Assembly: GCA_035539855.1 (NCBI GenBank)
Contig: DATLHO010000146.1
Span: forward strand, 1-41,459
DNA: 41,459 nt
Direction: 5' to 3'
From: DATLHO01 sp035539855
GTDB lineage: Bacteria > Bacteroidota > Ignavibacteria > OLB7
In this document: one piece after another, positions 1 to 7,960 of the stretch
How positions within the stretch are numbered: position 1 is the first letter of the stretch
Layout of the letters: each line of letters starts with the position of its first letter
Position numbers and translations under genes: made by a program
Notes under the pieces: model-generated
What the model was told of the DNA's origin: nothing
The model's input: the letters and a program-made list of their open reading frames with translations, nothing else
Databases searched by the model: none

Positions 1-30
1 GTCTGCGTCTCCCCGTGGAGAGCAGCAGCG

Positions 31-233
31 TCTTACAGTTCTTACAGGTCTTACAGTTGTCTGCTGGTGATGTCGAGGTCGGTCGAAGAAATCTCTGGGT
101 GTTATTTCTCCCTACCTCTTGAAGACCTCAATTCATCTGTAATATCTGTAAGAACTGTAATGCCCTCGAAAACAGCCGGATTGTAGACCTTTGGCTCTTA
201 CAGATGTCCTTACAGATGAAACCTATCTGTAAG
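31..233. repeat. Iteron-like array, nine copies of a 9-bp repeat (TCTTACAGT / ATCTGTAAG)
   Basis: Three tandem copies occupy 31-57 with an exact 9-bp period. Three inverted copies, again with 9-bp period, occupy 135-161. Two further direct copies lie at 196-204 and 208-216, and one inverted copy at 225-233. Positions 33-47 and 146-160 form a perfect 15-bp inverted repeat. The array lies just beyond the 3' end of the VapE primase-helicase gene and is more AT-rich than its surroundings. Short phased repeats beside a replication gene are typical of iteron origins, so an origin is the favoured inference. A regulator-binding array is the alternative. Confidence 0.7.
170..184. repeat. CCGG-palindrome repeat, copy 1 (variant ending GGATTGT)
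   Basis: The sequence AAACAGCCGGATTGT sits inside the iteron array. It belongs to the same variant class as the copies at 3453 and 12122, which have GGATTG instead of GGGTGTT on the right half. Confidence 0.5.
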
Positions 234-264
234 GCAGCAGGTGGGTGAAGGAGCGGCGACTATG

Positions 265-301
265 AGAATGCCGGGTCCGATCGAGTCGGGCCCGGCATTC
301 T
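265..301 (-). terminator. 16-bp GC-rich hairpin after the primase-helicase gene
   Basis: Arms at 265-280 and 286-301 pair over 16 bp with one G-T wobble around a 5-nt loop. The stem begins four bases after the stop codon of the minus-strand gene at 305. No U-tract follows, so it may act as a weak intrinsic terminator or as an mRNA 3'-end stabiliser. Confidence 0.6.
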
Positions 302-304
302 GCC

Positions 305-2590
305 TCACTTCCCGAAGATGAAATTGCACTCGCTCGACACGTACACCGGCTGGACGAACTTGCACTGGTAGAGCCGCACCGTTCTACCATTCCTGTACTT
401 CGGCTTCGACACCATGCCCATGTTCGAGAGGTTCTTTCCCAAAGTCACCGTCGAGCTTTTCAGATCGTGCTTGTAGAGTTCCCTGAACCTGCTGATGATC
501 TCAGGCAACGACCACCAGTCCTCGTCTGATGTCGAGGCTTCGAGATACTGGTGAAGCATGATCTCGTCAGTAGACATCGACGTGAACGCCTGTCGGTTGC
601 GCTCGATGACCTCCACGTACTCCTCGGAGGTGAGCTTATGATCGTAGCCCTCCTTGAACATGGCGACGGCCTGAGCCAGCAGTTCCTTCTTGTCGATCTC
701 GTCGAACGCATCCTTGTCTCGGTCGAGCAGCTTGAAGACGAGGTAGCGACGGTCCCCGGTTGTGTCCCGTAGGAACTCGTCGTGGTTCGTGCAACCAGCG
801 AAGCTGGCCGTCTTCCAGAACTCGCGGTAGGACTTCCCCCAGACCCCTCGGTACATGATCCACTCCTTGGAGATCACCGATTTGATCTGCTCAAGGTCAG
901 CCTTCGCATAGGCCGCCATCTCGTCGAAGACGATGAGCATCGCGGTGAGCATCAACCGGATGTCGTCCTTGTCGGTCGGGTCAAACTTCTCGACGACGTG
1001 GACGAAGGACCAACCGTTCGCTCTCTTGGGCAGCAGGTTCGCAAAGAAGTAGGTCTTCCCGTGGACACCCTGCGGACCGGTGAACACCAGCGCCTTGTCG
1101 TTGGCACGATCACCGAGCGCACCCGCGACGATACCGACAAACCACTTCGGGAAGAAGCGTCGGAAGAGGACATCGTTGTCCGTCTGGATACTCGCCATCA
1201 GCGGTCCGATACGATCTACGCCATCCCATTGGAGAGCGTTGAGATAGTCGCGCATCGGGTTCCACGGTGTCCGGTAGGCGAGGTCACGGAGGACCATCCT
1301 CACCGTGCCGATCCCGACGTACGTTCCCAGTTCCTTTTGCAGGTCTCGGGTGAGCGCGTCTTCCTGATAGTCGAGGTCGAACGCCTTGAGGTCATCATTG
1401 GAACCCCGTGGCCTCCAATACATCCCTTTGTCGAGTTCGTTCATCCTCAATTCGTAGTGCGCCTCGATGTACCGCTCGACCTGATCAGCGATCGGCATCT
1501 CGGCAATGATCGAGACACCCGATTGTCTTGCCATCCAGACGAGCGTGGCGAAGGTCACGGGGTCGCTTTGGTCATCGACCTCGAACGCGGCCCACTGAGT
1601 CCGACACCGATCGGGATCGTACGTGGGGTCGAGCGCCGAGAAGCCCATGAAGAGATCGAGGCCGTCGTCCCCGAACTCGCGCTTCACAATGAGTCCGACT
1701 TTGATCCAGTTCTCGTATGACTCGGTGAGGCTGATGTCCTTCGACTTGCACTCGGCGAGGATGGCATCGGCAAACACCCGGTTGTTTGAACGAGCCGATC
1801 GTACGAGGTCCGTGCTGGCATCCCGTTGCTTCTTGGCCTCAGCCTTTTTCACCTTGGCTGCCTCCGTCTTCGACAACCGGAACGGGAAGGGCTTCGCGAT
1901 CTCGTCCTTGACGAGGATGTCGGGATCGGGGGAGATGAAACAGGCGCGGCCGACGTTTCTGCAAGATGCGTCAGAAGCAAGACCGAGACGGCTCTTGAGA
2001 TCGTCAGCGATCTTCGTGTAGACCTGACGGTAGAACTCTTTCAGATACGAGGGCGTGTGCTCCTTCGGATCGACGCGAACGAGGATATGCAACCCATCCT
2101 CGGAAGGTGATGTGAACACCGCCTGTACGTGGTCGAGCGTGTAGATGTCGGCCTTGACCTTGTTCAACCTCGCCCCGAAACTGACGGGATCGTCCTGATC
2201 CTTGCCATCGACATCCACGATGATGAAGCCCGATGGTGTCGTTATGTCGGCGTCGTTGCGGCCGGAGAAGATGCCCGAGAAGAACGCGCACGGGAAGTAG
2301 CTCTTCGGGGTGTCATATTCCTGCTTCGCGTCCTTATACTCTGCTCGGATTGCCTCGGGGATACTGTCTTTGCCGAAGTGCGCCTTCGCGTCCTTGAGTG
2401 CAATCCATGCCGTGCGATAGCGATCATACCGTTCGACGCAGGTACGCTTGTACGCGACCATGCTCTCGTTGGGCTTCGCGATCTCCTCAAGGACATCCTT
2501 GATCGACATCACATGTGGCGTCGTCGCCACGGTGCTTGGCTTCTCGCCCAGACCACTGAATACGGTGATCGTGACCTCGTGTAGGTCCAT
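305..2590 (-). CDS. VirE_N/VapE-family primase-helicase of a mobile element
   Basis: This is a 761-residue protein. The N-terminal ~240 residues resemble the VirE_N (BT4734-like) primase-related domain, with the acidic motif FIIVDVDGKD. A PriCT-like helical segment follows (YENWIKVGLIVKREFG). The C-terminal half is a VapE-type P-loop ATPase with Walker A TGPQGVHGKT and the Walker-B-like string LIVFDEMAAY. Such proteins initiate replication of phages, satellites and integrative elements, and are common in Bacteroidota mobile DNA. The start ATG at 2590 is the first in frame. A small basic protein gene lies 85 bp upstream, and an iteron-like array lies just past the 3' end. A copy of the island's CCGG palindrome lies inside the gene at the inter-domain linker, where it encodes SNNRVF. 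Family assignment is firm. Exact activity (primer synthesis or only helicase) is inferred. Confidence 0.88.
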   Translation of the reverse strand: MDLHEVTITVFSGLGEKPSTVATTPHVMSIKDVLEEIAKPNESMVAYKRTCVERYDRYRTAWIALKDAKAHFGKDSIPEAIRAEYKDAKQEYDTPKSYFPCAFFSGIFSGRNDADITTPSGFIIVDVDGKDQDDPVSFGARLNKVKADIYTLDHVQAVFTSPSEDGLHILVRVDPKEHTPSYLKEFYRQVYTKIADDLKSRLGLASDASCRNVGRACFISPDPDILVKDEIAKPFPFRLSKTEAAKVKKAEAKKQRDASTDLVRSARSNNRVFADAILAECKSKDISLTESYENWIKVGLIVKREFGDDGLDLFMGFSALDPTYDPDRCRTQWAAFEVDDQSDPVTFATLVWMARQSGVSIIAEMPIADQVERYIEAHYELRMNELDKGMYWRPRGSNDDLKAFDLDYQEDALTRDLQKELGTYVGIGTVRMVLRDLAYRTPWNPMRDYLNALQWDGVDRIGPLMASIQTDNDVLFRRFFPKWFVGIVAGALGDRANDKALVFTGPQGVHGKTYFFANLLPKRANGWSFVHVVEKFDPTDKDDIRLMLTAMLIVFDEMAAYAKADLEQIKSVISKEWIMYRGVWGKSYREFWKTASFAGCTNHDEFLRDTTGDRRYLVFKLLDRDKDAFDEIDKKELLAQAVAMFKEGYDHKLTSEEYVEVIERNRQAFTSMSTDEIMLHQYLEASTSDEDWWSLPEIISRFRELYKHDLKSSTVTLGKNLSNMGMVSKPKYRNGRTVRLYQCKFVQPVYVSSECNFIFGK
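1772..1787. repeat. CCGG-palindrome repeat, copy 2, inside the primase-helicase gene
   Basis: AAACACCCGGTTGTTT is the most symmetrical copy: 14 of its 16 positions pair. It lies in coding sequence at the linker between the VirE_N and PriCT-like regions. Confidence 0.6.
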
Positions 2591-2675
2591 GTCGTTTCCT
2601 CCTTCCGTTGATGTTTCTGGCCGTCAGACTGCGGATGTTCATTGCCTTGTCCTCTGGTCGGTGATCGTGGGAGCG

Positions 2676-2837
2676 TTATGCGTTGTCGCCGGACGCGCTC
2701 CCTGCGTCAGGCGTGGTCGTTTTCTTCGGCCCTCGCTTTCTCTGGACGTACCGCTTCAGGGCCTCGATCGCGGTGCCGTCGTTGATGATCCTCTGGAACT
2801 CCTCGCGGGTCAGGAGCCTGTACCGTGCGCTCGCCAT
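2676..2837 (-). CDS. Small basic hypothetical protein, 53 residues
   Basis: A short frame begins MASARYRLLTREEF and ends SASGDNA. It has an amphipathic helical first half and a basic stretch (RKRGPKK) in the middle. It lies 85 bp upstream of the primase-helicase gene on the same strand, so the two could be co-transcribed. The open frame continues about 40 codons upstream of this ATG without another ATG, so a longer form with an alternative start is possible. No family is recognised. Small basic proteins at this place in mobile elements are often DNA-binding, but nothing here proves it. Confidence 0.4.
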   Translation of the reverse strand: MASARYRLLTREEFQRIINDGTAIEALKRYVQRKRGPKKTTTPDAGSASGDNA

Positions 2838-3195
2838 GTTGGTCGGGTTGATTAGATTTCGGTACAGGTATGTAGCCGAGTGCGAATCTGGATTTTCAAT
2901 GAACGGTGACTGGTCGAGCCTCTTGCCGCTGTTACCGTCATAGAACGGCGGTCCGAAAGAGTTTCATCGCGAACGGGAGCGTCCAGAGTGATGGACAGGA
3001 CGGGGTGCGAGCAGAGCCACGCCGAATGCGGTGTTGCTGCAGGAAGCGGGGGAGGGGACGCGGTGAATGGCCCGGCATGGGTGCGACCTCGCGAAGAAGG
3101 CCAACTCGAACTTCGAGATCGCTCGCCACCGGCGAGCCGGACGGGGACCGAGCCGAGGGCGAGGCCCCGTCGTCGTGATCCTCCTGATGGATCAG

Positions 3196-3210
3196 GACAC
3201 CCGGTTGGTT
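3196..3210. repeat. CCGG-palindrome repeat, copy 3
   Basis: GACACCCGGTTGGTT lies in non-coding DNA upstream of the small protein gene and the primase-helicase gene. It bounds that module on the right. Confidence 0.6.
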
Positions 3211-3452
3211 CCCATTTCCGGCCACCAGATGAGCACCCGGCCGTCGCCTTCGAGACCGTGGTCGGCATCCTATACGACGACATCATCACGACCCTGTAGC
3301 ACCGTCACGACGGCAGCCTCCGAGGACACCTACATGGTGATCGTCACGGCGATGATCATCACCTTCCCATCGGTGCCGGACGGCCGTCAGAGGCCCGGCA
3401 CGTGGTCGTGAAGGTCGAGGATCGGTGGGGTCGTCGAGGTCGGCGAGCTTGA

Positions 3453-3467
3453 AAACAACCGGATTGA
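3453..3467. repeat. CCGG-palindrome repeat, copy 4 (GGATTG variant)
   Basis: AAACAACCGGATTGA lies about 260 bp beyond the 3' end of the AlbA_2 gene. With copy 5 at 5048 it brackets that gene. Confidence 0.5.
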
Positions 3468-3724
3468 TGGGACTGGCCGTTGTGTGGTTGCCCGAGCAGG
3501 AGAGAGAGGTTGGGCAGTGCAACCTCGGGTCGTTGCGGTGACGGACATCGACGACAAGATCGAGGTGGTGGGGAGGATGCGAAAAGACAGGTAGTCTGAT
3601 GATGTCAAACCATCACTTGTGCCAGTCGGACATGCCCCCGGCCCGGCGACCGCGCACAAGAACGTCTCGATCTTCACGGTCTCTCGTCATCGGCGAACTG
3701 GTCGAGGTCGCAGTCCACGGCGCT

Positions 3725-4891
3725 CTACCCGTGCAGTGACTTCGGCCACTCTGGATCGTCGTACAGGTAGCATGTTGGAAACCCTGTCGCTCGCCAGATG
3801 GCGTCGAGGATAGGTCGAACAATCTCTCGGGGATCGTCGTCGAGTGAGTCGATCAGCACGTCGTCGATCACGAGGTGATCGCGGTCGATGGTCCTGCTCT
3901 CGACCAGTTGCCGCTCCACTTTCATCGAGAAACCACGGACGTTCAACAACGACACCATCATTACGATAGGGGGACGAACCCCGAGATGTCGCTGCACCTG
4001 CACGTATCGCCCAACCGCGTCTACAAGCTGCGCTCCTAGGTAGCTCTCGTAAAGCAAATGGTGCTCTTCGGCGAACACGTTCGATGTGACCGCCTCCATG
4101 CGACCATCCCGGTAGACCTGCAGATAACCGAAGTTCTTCTTCTCACCTTCGAGAGCGACGACGATGCCATCGAAGTTCGTCCATGAGCCGGAATGGTGCC
4201 CGCTGATAGGTCTCGCGATCTCCATGCGATCGACGCCTTCGATCGGTGGTTGATGCCGGTCGGTAAACGCCTCGACGGGGACGAGATGCAGAACAAGTCG
4301 CGGCAGTTCCGACAACACCACGGGTGTCTGGTCCGAGAGTATCTGTCCGAGCCGTTCTGTACGGAACGCCCTGATCTTCTCACCGACCGCCTCGCTGCCG
4401 AGGAAGAGAGAGCGTACTTGCTGGATGTCAAGCGGGTAGTTGATGCCGACGCCGCGTAGGTAGAACCGGAAGCCGTCGTTCACTGCGACGGCGTGCGGCC
4501 CGATCCAGCTTCGAGGGATGCGGATGGCTACAACTTGCCGTCCGTCAGGAAAGGCGACCGGGCGGTAGTCTACGCCCTGAACCCTCGGTTCGATGTTCGA
4601 GTTCACGATCTGCTGCAGCCGCAGCAACTCCCTGTCCATGTTCTCCACTGTCACGCCAACGATCGCTGTGGGCACTCGGTCTACCTCCTTCACGCCCAAG
4701 ATTATATGCCCTCCGGCCGTGTTCGCAAATGCTGTCACGTCAGTCTGAAGAGCCTTCGCACCCTTGTCGCCGGGCTCGTAGCTGGTTTCCTTGTAGTCGA
4801 GGTCGCGATCCTCGGGGACGGCTTCATCCAGCAGCGCCTGTATGTCCTCGTGGGTGATGTCCCTGAGCGGCTTGTCCGTGAGTGCCATCAT
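3725..4891 (-). CDS. AlbA_2 (Schlafen-type) putative DNA-binding/ATPase protein
   Basis: This is a 388-residue protein starting MMALTDKPLRDITHEDIQAL. Residues ~20-140 match the AlbA_2 (Schlafen AlbA/AAA_4) domain. The diagnostic stretch is YKETSYEPGDKGAKALQTDV followed by TAFANTAGGHIILGV, then a beta-rich segment ending FYLRGVGINYPLD. The C-terminal ~230 residues are not recognised. AlbA_2 proteins occur as transcriptional regulators and as components of some anti-phage systems; which applies here is unknown. The start was placed at the MM pair because the domain follows at once and the upstream residues look unlike a protein. The gene stands alone, bracketed by palindrome copies at 3453 and 5048. 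Confidence 0.8.
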   Translation of the reverse strand: MMALTDKPLRDITHEDIQALLDEAVPEDRDLDYKETSYEPGDKGAKALQTDVTAFANTAGGHIILGVKEVDRVPTAIVGVTVENMDRELLRLQQIVNSNIEPRVQGVDYRPVAFPDGRQVVAIRIPRSWIGPHAVAVNDGFRFYLRGVGINYPLDIQQVRSLFLGSEAVGEKIRAFRTERLGQILSDQTPVVLSELPRLVLHLVPVEAFTDRHQPPIEGVDRMEIARPISGHHSGSWTNFDGIVVALEGEKKNFGYLQVYRDGRMEAVTSNVFAEEHHLLYESYLGAQLVDAVGRYVQVQRHLGVRPPIVMMVSLLNVRGFSMKVERQLVESRTIDRDHLVIDDVLIDSLDDDPREIVRPILDAIWRATGFPTCYLYDDPEWPKSLHG

Positions 4892-5455
4892 GGTGTTGAA
4901 CTTGTGGATGTTCTTTGTTGATGGAAGGTAGCACCGAACCGCTGACACGGCTTCATGACGATCGTTCCGAAAGCCTGTCAGTAGCGGTCGCCGGGGAGCG
5001 AGCCGGGATGGGAACCGAGGTCGCGAAGCTCATGATCGCGGTCGTTGAAACCACCCGGTTGTTGAAGATCATCTCGAACACCTCGACGGCCATCGGTCCA
5101 CCATCTGATCTTCCCGATGTTCACAACCTTCACGATCGTGGTGATGTCCCGAACGACACCACCGGGGAGAGCGCGTCGTCGGCACGGGCAAATCGCAGTC
5201 CCGTGTAGTGACTGCGTGCAACAAAGAGGGTCCCCGATCCTACGTCGCATGGTATCGAGGTAGAGCAGCATCCTTGTCGCTATGTTTGACTCCGTACAAC
5301 ACCTTGGCCCTCCCATCACCACCCGGCAGAATCTCGACCGCGCCGTCCCAGAATAACCGACCGACATCCGGTGGGGGTACCCCCGCTCTGTATAAGGGTC
5401 AAAAAAAGCACTCGACTATTGAGGGACTGACGTGACCATTTCTTGACTTTTTGAC
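4892..5455. other. Non-coding gap with repeat, palindrome and inverted repeat
   Basis: No convincing gene is seen. The gap holds CCGG-repeat copy 5 (5048-5063) and a perfect 12-bp palindrome GGGGGTACCCCC at 5373-5384. It also holds a 9-bp inverted repeat, GGTCAAAAA at 5397-5405 against TTTTTGACC at 5448-5456. The last overlaps the stop of the HNH gene and could end its transcript. Confidence 0.5.
5048..5063. repeat. CCGG-palindrome repeat, copy 5
   Basis: AAACCACCCGGTTGTT lies about 160 bp upstream of the AlbA_2 gene start. A 22-bp stretch 30 bp to its left (4998-5019) is shared with the neighbourhood of copy 3. Confidence 0.6.
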
Positions 5456-5956
5456 CTATTTAGGGAAGTTCAACCGTCCAATGGGTCCAAACACCCGTTG
5501 GGTTTCCACATCACGGGCCGCCGCAGCACGGCGTTCTCCATCTTCGTCCATCCCAAACCAACCGATGACCCGGTTGACACCATCGACGGCGATCTGGCTG
5601 CACCATCCTCGACCTTCTACCCATGAGACCCCGATATAAAAACTGGATGCCGCCCTCGCGCTCTGACGATTCCTTCCTGCCTCACTCCTGAGTATGTACC
5701 GCAGGTTCTCTCTACGGTTGTCCAGCAAGGACCCGACGTGATCTACGAGGTAACCATCCCGTGGCGGCATCACCAGCAAGTGTAGGTAGATCATTTTCCG
5801 CTTCCCGTCGTCCTGCCGCTCCATGCGTACGGCGTATCCGGCCCCGTCAGGTCCGCTCGGCCGACGTTTGAACGTCCAGTTCACGTCGCCGAACTCGGCC
5901 TCGATGTCGTCATCGACCAGAGAGACAAGACCGTTGTGTAGGGTGATAGCGCCCAC
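5456..5956 (-). CDS. HNH endonuclease with AP2-like C-terminal domain
   Basis: This is a 166-residue protein with a GTG start (residues MGAITLHNGLVSLVDDDIEA). The central part shows the phage-type HNH_3 pattern: YLHLLVMPPRDGYLVDHVG, then LLDNRRENLR, with the histidines and the DNRRENL asparagine in place. The C-terminal ~55 residues resemble an AP2/NUMOD-like DNA-binding module (SSFYIGVSWVEGRGWCSQI) ending in GPIGRLNFPK. This architecture is that of free-standing homing endonucleases of phages and mobile elements. It lies back to back with the tyrosine recombinase at 6078, and the spacer of about 120 bp must hold both promoters. Confidence in the family is high. A homing role is inferred. Confidence 0.85.
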   Translation of the reverse strand: MGAITLHNGLVSLVDDDIEAEFGDVNWTFKRRPSGPDGAGYAVRMERQDDGKRKMIYLHLLVMPPRDGYLVDHVGSLLDNRRENLRYILRSEAGRNRQSARAASSFYIGVSWVEGRGWCSQIAVDGVNRVIGWFGMDEDGERRAAAARDVETQRVFGPIGRLNFPK

Positions 5957-6077
5957 GCCTCGCGATTGCTTTTCGGGTATGTATCTGCGAAGAGGAGTGC
6001 AACGGTGGTGGTGATGGGGCGTACAAGAGTTTGTTTCGAGAATAGAGGGTTCTCATGACTAATCGAGGTGAGGCACC

Positions 6078-7046
6078 GTGACCGATAAGCTGTCAGTCCG
6101 ACCCGGTTCCGAGATCGAGATCAGCACGCTTATGTCTACCGCGACGAGCTACGCGGCGGCAGCGCGGTCGGAGGCGACTCGGCGAGCCTATCAATCCGAT
6201 TGGACGGACTTCGAGGCGTGGATGGTCGAACGCGGTCTCGACCCGCTCGCCGCTGAGCCCGAGGCCATCGTCCTGTACCTGACCGACCGTGCTCGTACTC
6301 TCAAGCCCCAGACACTGCGTCGGCGGCTCACTTCCATCGGTATCATGACCGTGATGAAGACAGGTGCAGAAGGCCATCATAGGCATCCCGCAGTAAACGA
6401 GGTGATGAAGGGCATTCGCAGAACTCATGGTGTAGCCCCAGTTCAGAAGCGTGCGTTGATGACCCGCGATGTCCGAAGGATCGTTAGCGAGCTTCCCGAG
6501 TCGGTGCAGGGGATCAGGGACAGGGCGATCATCGTCGTCGCACTCGCTGGTGGGTTTCGTCGGTCGGAACTGGTCGGCCTTAACGTAGATGACGTGGAGT
6601 TCGTCGAGGCGGGTGTCGTCATCAAGCTCAGGAGATCAAAGGTCGATCAGGAAGGGCGCGGTGTCGATGTTGCGCTCAAACATGGATCGGTGGCAGAGAC
6701 ATGTCCGGTGCGGCTCTTGAGGCGATGGATGGAGGTGTCGGGCGCTGACGCAGGGCAACCGCTGTTCAGGCGCGTAAGCAGAGCGGGGCGGTGTCTCGGG
6801 CGTTTGACTGGTGCCGGGCTTTCAGTGATCGTCAAGAGATGCTGTGCTGCGGTTGCTCTGAATCCAGACCTTTACGGACCGCACTCCTGTCGCTCTGGCC
6901 TCGCCACGGAGTGCGCAGCGAACTCGGTCCCGATCCACGAGATTCAGCGAGCCGGGCGGTGGGCAAGCGTGGCAACGGTCGCTCGGTATGTGCGAGCCGG
7001 TTCCCTGTTCGATGACGGTAACGCTTCGGGACGCATCGGCCTCTGA
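6078..7046 (+). CDS. Tyrosine recombinase (XerC/D-like), internal to the island
   Basis: This is a 322-residue protein with an N-terminal SAM-like core-binding domain (ATRRAYQSDWTDFEAWM). The C-terminal catalytic domain has Arg in GGFRRSEL, Lys in LRRSKVDQ, the HxxR box GPHSCRSG, Trp in GRWAS and the nucleophilic Tyr in VARYVRAG. All six catalytic positions appear filled, so it is probably active. It lacks the extra patch of integron integrases. It is well away from the island edge and has no recognisable excisionase beside it, so its sites may be inside the island. The CCGG palindromes that bracket the following four genes are candidates. The start ATG at 6078 overlaps a GTG at the same site and is preceded by GAGGTGAGG, a rare Shine-Dalgarno-like sequence here. 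Confidence 0.88.
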   Translation: MTDKLSVRPGSEIEISTLMSTATSYAAAARSEATRRAYQSDWTDFEAWMVERGLDPLAAEPEAIVLYLTDRARTLKPQTLRRRLTSIGIMTVMKTGAEGHHRHPAVNEVMKGIRRTHGVAPVQKRALMTRDVRRIVSELPESVQGIRDRAIIVVALAGGFRRSELVGLNVDDVEFVEAGVVIKLRRSKVDQEGRGVDVALKHGSVAETCPVRLLRRWMEVSGADAGQPLFRRVSRAGRCLGRLTGAGLSVIVKRCCAAVALNPDLYGPHSCRSGLATECAANSVPIHEIQRAGRWASVATVARYVRAGSLFDDGNASGRIGL

Positions 7047-7419
7047 AATACTCGGTGGTGATGCCGATCGCGTGTATATCTCATGCGGTCGGCATCGCTG
7101 TATCCTCGCCGCAATGAAGTGTAGTGCCGGTAATCTCGTGCGCTTCGCGAGGCGCGTTGCGTAAGTAGTGAAAGACCGCGAGCACCGGCACCCGTGGGTG
7201 AGTTCACGAGGGAGATCATGATGATCACGCACGGCATCGCGCTCGTGGTTCTCCGAACCTGTATCACACGTATGTTCCCGAGGAGAACATGGTGCTCGTG
7301 ACGCTCACGTTCGCTGAGGTCAAGACACCCGGTTGGTATTCAAGGTTCGGGGCTCTGTGGAGCGGCATGGAAGCGAAAGGCAGTCGATGGTATGATGTCA
7401 CACTTCAACGGCCATCTCA
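7047..7419. other. Spacer after the recombinase with two hairpins and a CCGG repeat
   Basis: No gene is seen. A 12-bp hairpin (arms 7060-7071 and 7085-7096, one wobble) lies just after the recombinase stop. A wider inverted repeat pairs GTGCCGGT at 7124-7131 with ACCGGCAC at 7184-7191 and encloses a GCGC-rich inner hairpin. The 68-bp folded length is like that of a recombination site, but integron core boxes are absent. Palindrome copy 6 is at 7324. Confidence 0.5.
7324..7337. repeat. CCGG-palindrome repeat, copy 6
   Basis: GACACCCGGTTGGT lies about 85 bp upstream of the DUF4279 gene and is the left bracket of that gene. Confidence 0.6.
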
Positions 7420-7857
7420 ATGGAACCGCATGAGATTCGCGTCCGCCTCGCACTCTACGAGTTCGAGGAGACGCCCGAGGAACTGACGAGCGCCTTGGGC
7501 ATCACACCTGATCGGACGTTTCGTAAGGGGGAACGCCCAGTGCGACCGCCCGGTCTACCGCCTGATCCTCGGGTCTACGAGTACAACGGCTGGGTGATTG
7601 AGTCAATGTTACCGAGCGAGGTCGATGATCCTGTCGATGGGTTCGAGAAGCACGTCGAGGCAGTGCTGAAGCGCATTGAGCCGGGGCTGGAGAAGTTCAC
7701 GGAGGCCGCTCAGCGATGCTACTGCGAACTCGCAGTTGTACTTGAGCTTCGACCCGATTCGGAGGCCAGCCTTCCCTCTGTCGCGTTCGACAAGCAGACC
7801 CTTCGGACACTCGCGATGATCGGCGCGAACATTGACTTCGACCTCTACGTGTTCTGA
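7420..7857 (+). CDS. DUF4279 protein
   Basis: This is a 145-residue protein starting MEPHEIRVRLALYEFEETPE. It has the length and pattern of DUF4279: an N-terminal strand, the motif SALGITPDRTFRKGE, an aromatic GWVIESML segment, and a C-terminal NIDFDLYVF strand. The biochemical role of this family is not known. It stands alone between palindrome copies at 7324 and 7911, so gene plus spacers form a 590-bp unit. The first ATG of the conserved region was chosen. A longer upstream frame in another phase is Arg/Ser-rich and not protein-like. Confidence 0.8.
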   Translation: MEPHEIRVRLALYEFEETPEELTSALGITPDRTFRKGERPVRPPGLPPDPRVYEYNGWVIESMLPSEVDDPVDGFEKHVEAVLKRIEPGLEKFTEAAQRCYCELAVVLELRPDSEASLPSVAFDKQTLRTLAMIGANIDFDLYVF

Positions 7858-7910
7858 GTCCCGTGATCGTCGGCCGGGAGGTGCGAGCGTAGTCACGGTG
7901 CTCGTACGTC

Positions 7911-7925
7911 AAACAACCGGGTGTT
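7911..7925. repeat. CCGG-palindrome repeat, copy 7
   Basis: AAACAACCGGGTGTT lies 53 bp after the DUF4279 stop and 36 bp before the start of the DUF5063 gene. It matches the consensus exactly. Confidence 0.65.
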
Positions 7926-7960
7926 CTATCCTCATCCGATCAACGCGATTATCCCCGGTA

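Larger units (their letters stand above)
2838..3724. other. Gene-poor stretch with two CCGG repeats
   Basis: No frame on either strand looks like a protein. The available frames are Arg/Pro/Ser-rich or Thr-rich and typical of non-coding high-GC DNA. The stretch carries palindrome copies at 3196 and 3453. It also carries a segment (3132-3152) that is nearly the same as 4998-5019 near another copy. A short remnant frame on the minus strand, ending RVLIWWPEMGTNRVS at the 3196 repeat, may be the tail of a decayed gene. Confidence 0.5.

Noticed and set aside
5488..5580. Further CCGG-like words inside the HNH gene
   Set aside because: AAACACCCGTTGGGTTT and GACCCGGTTGAC fall in conserved coding segments of the HNH/AP2 part and do not match the palindrome on both halves.
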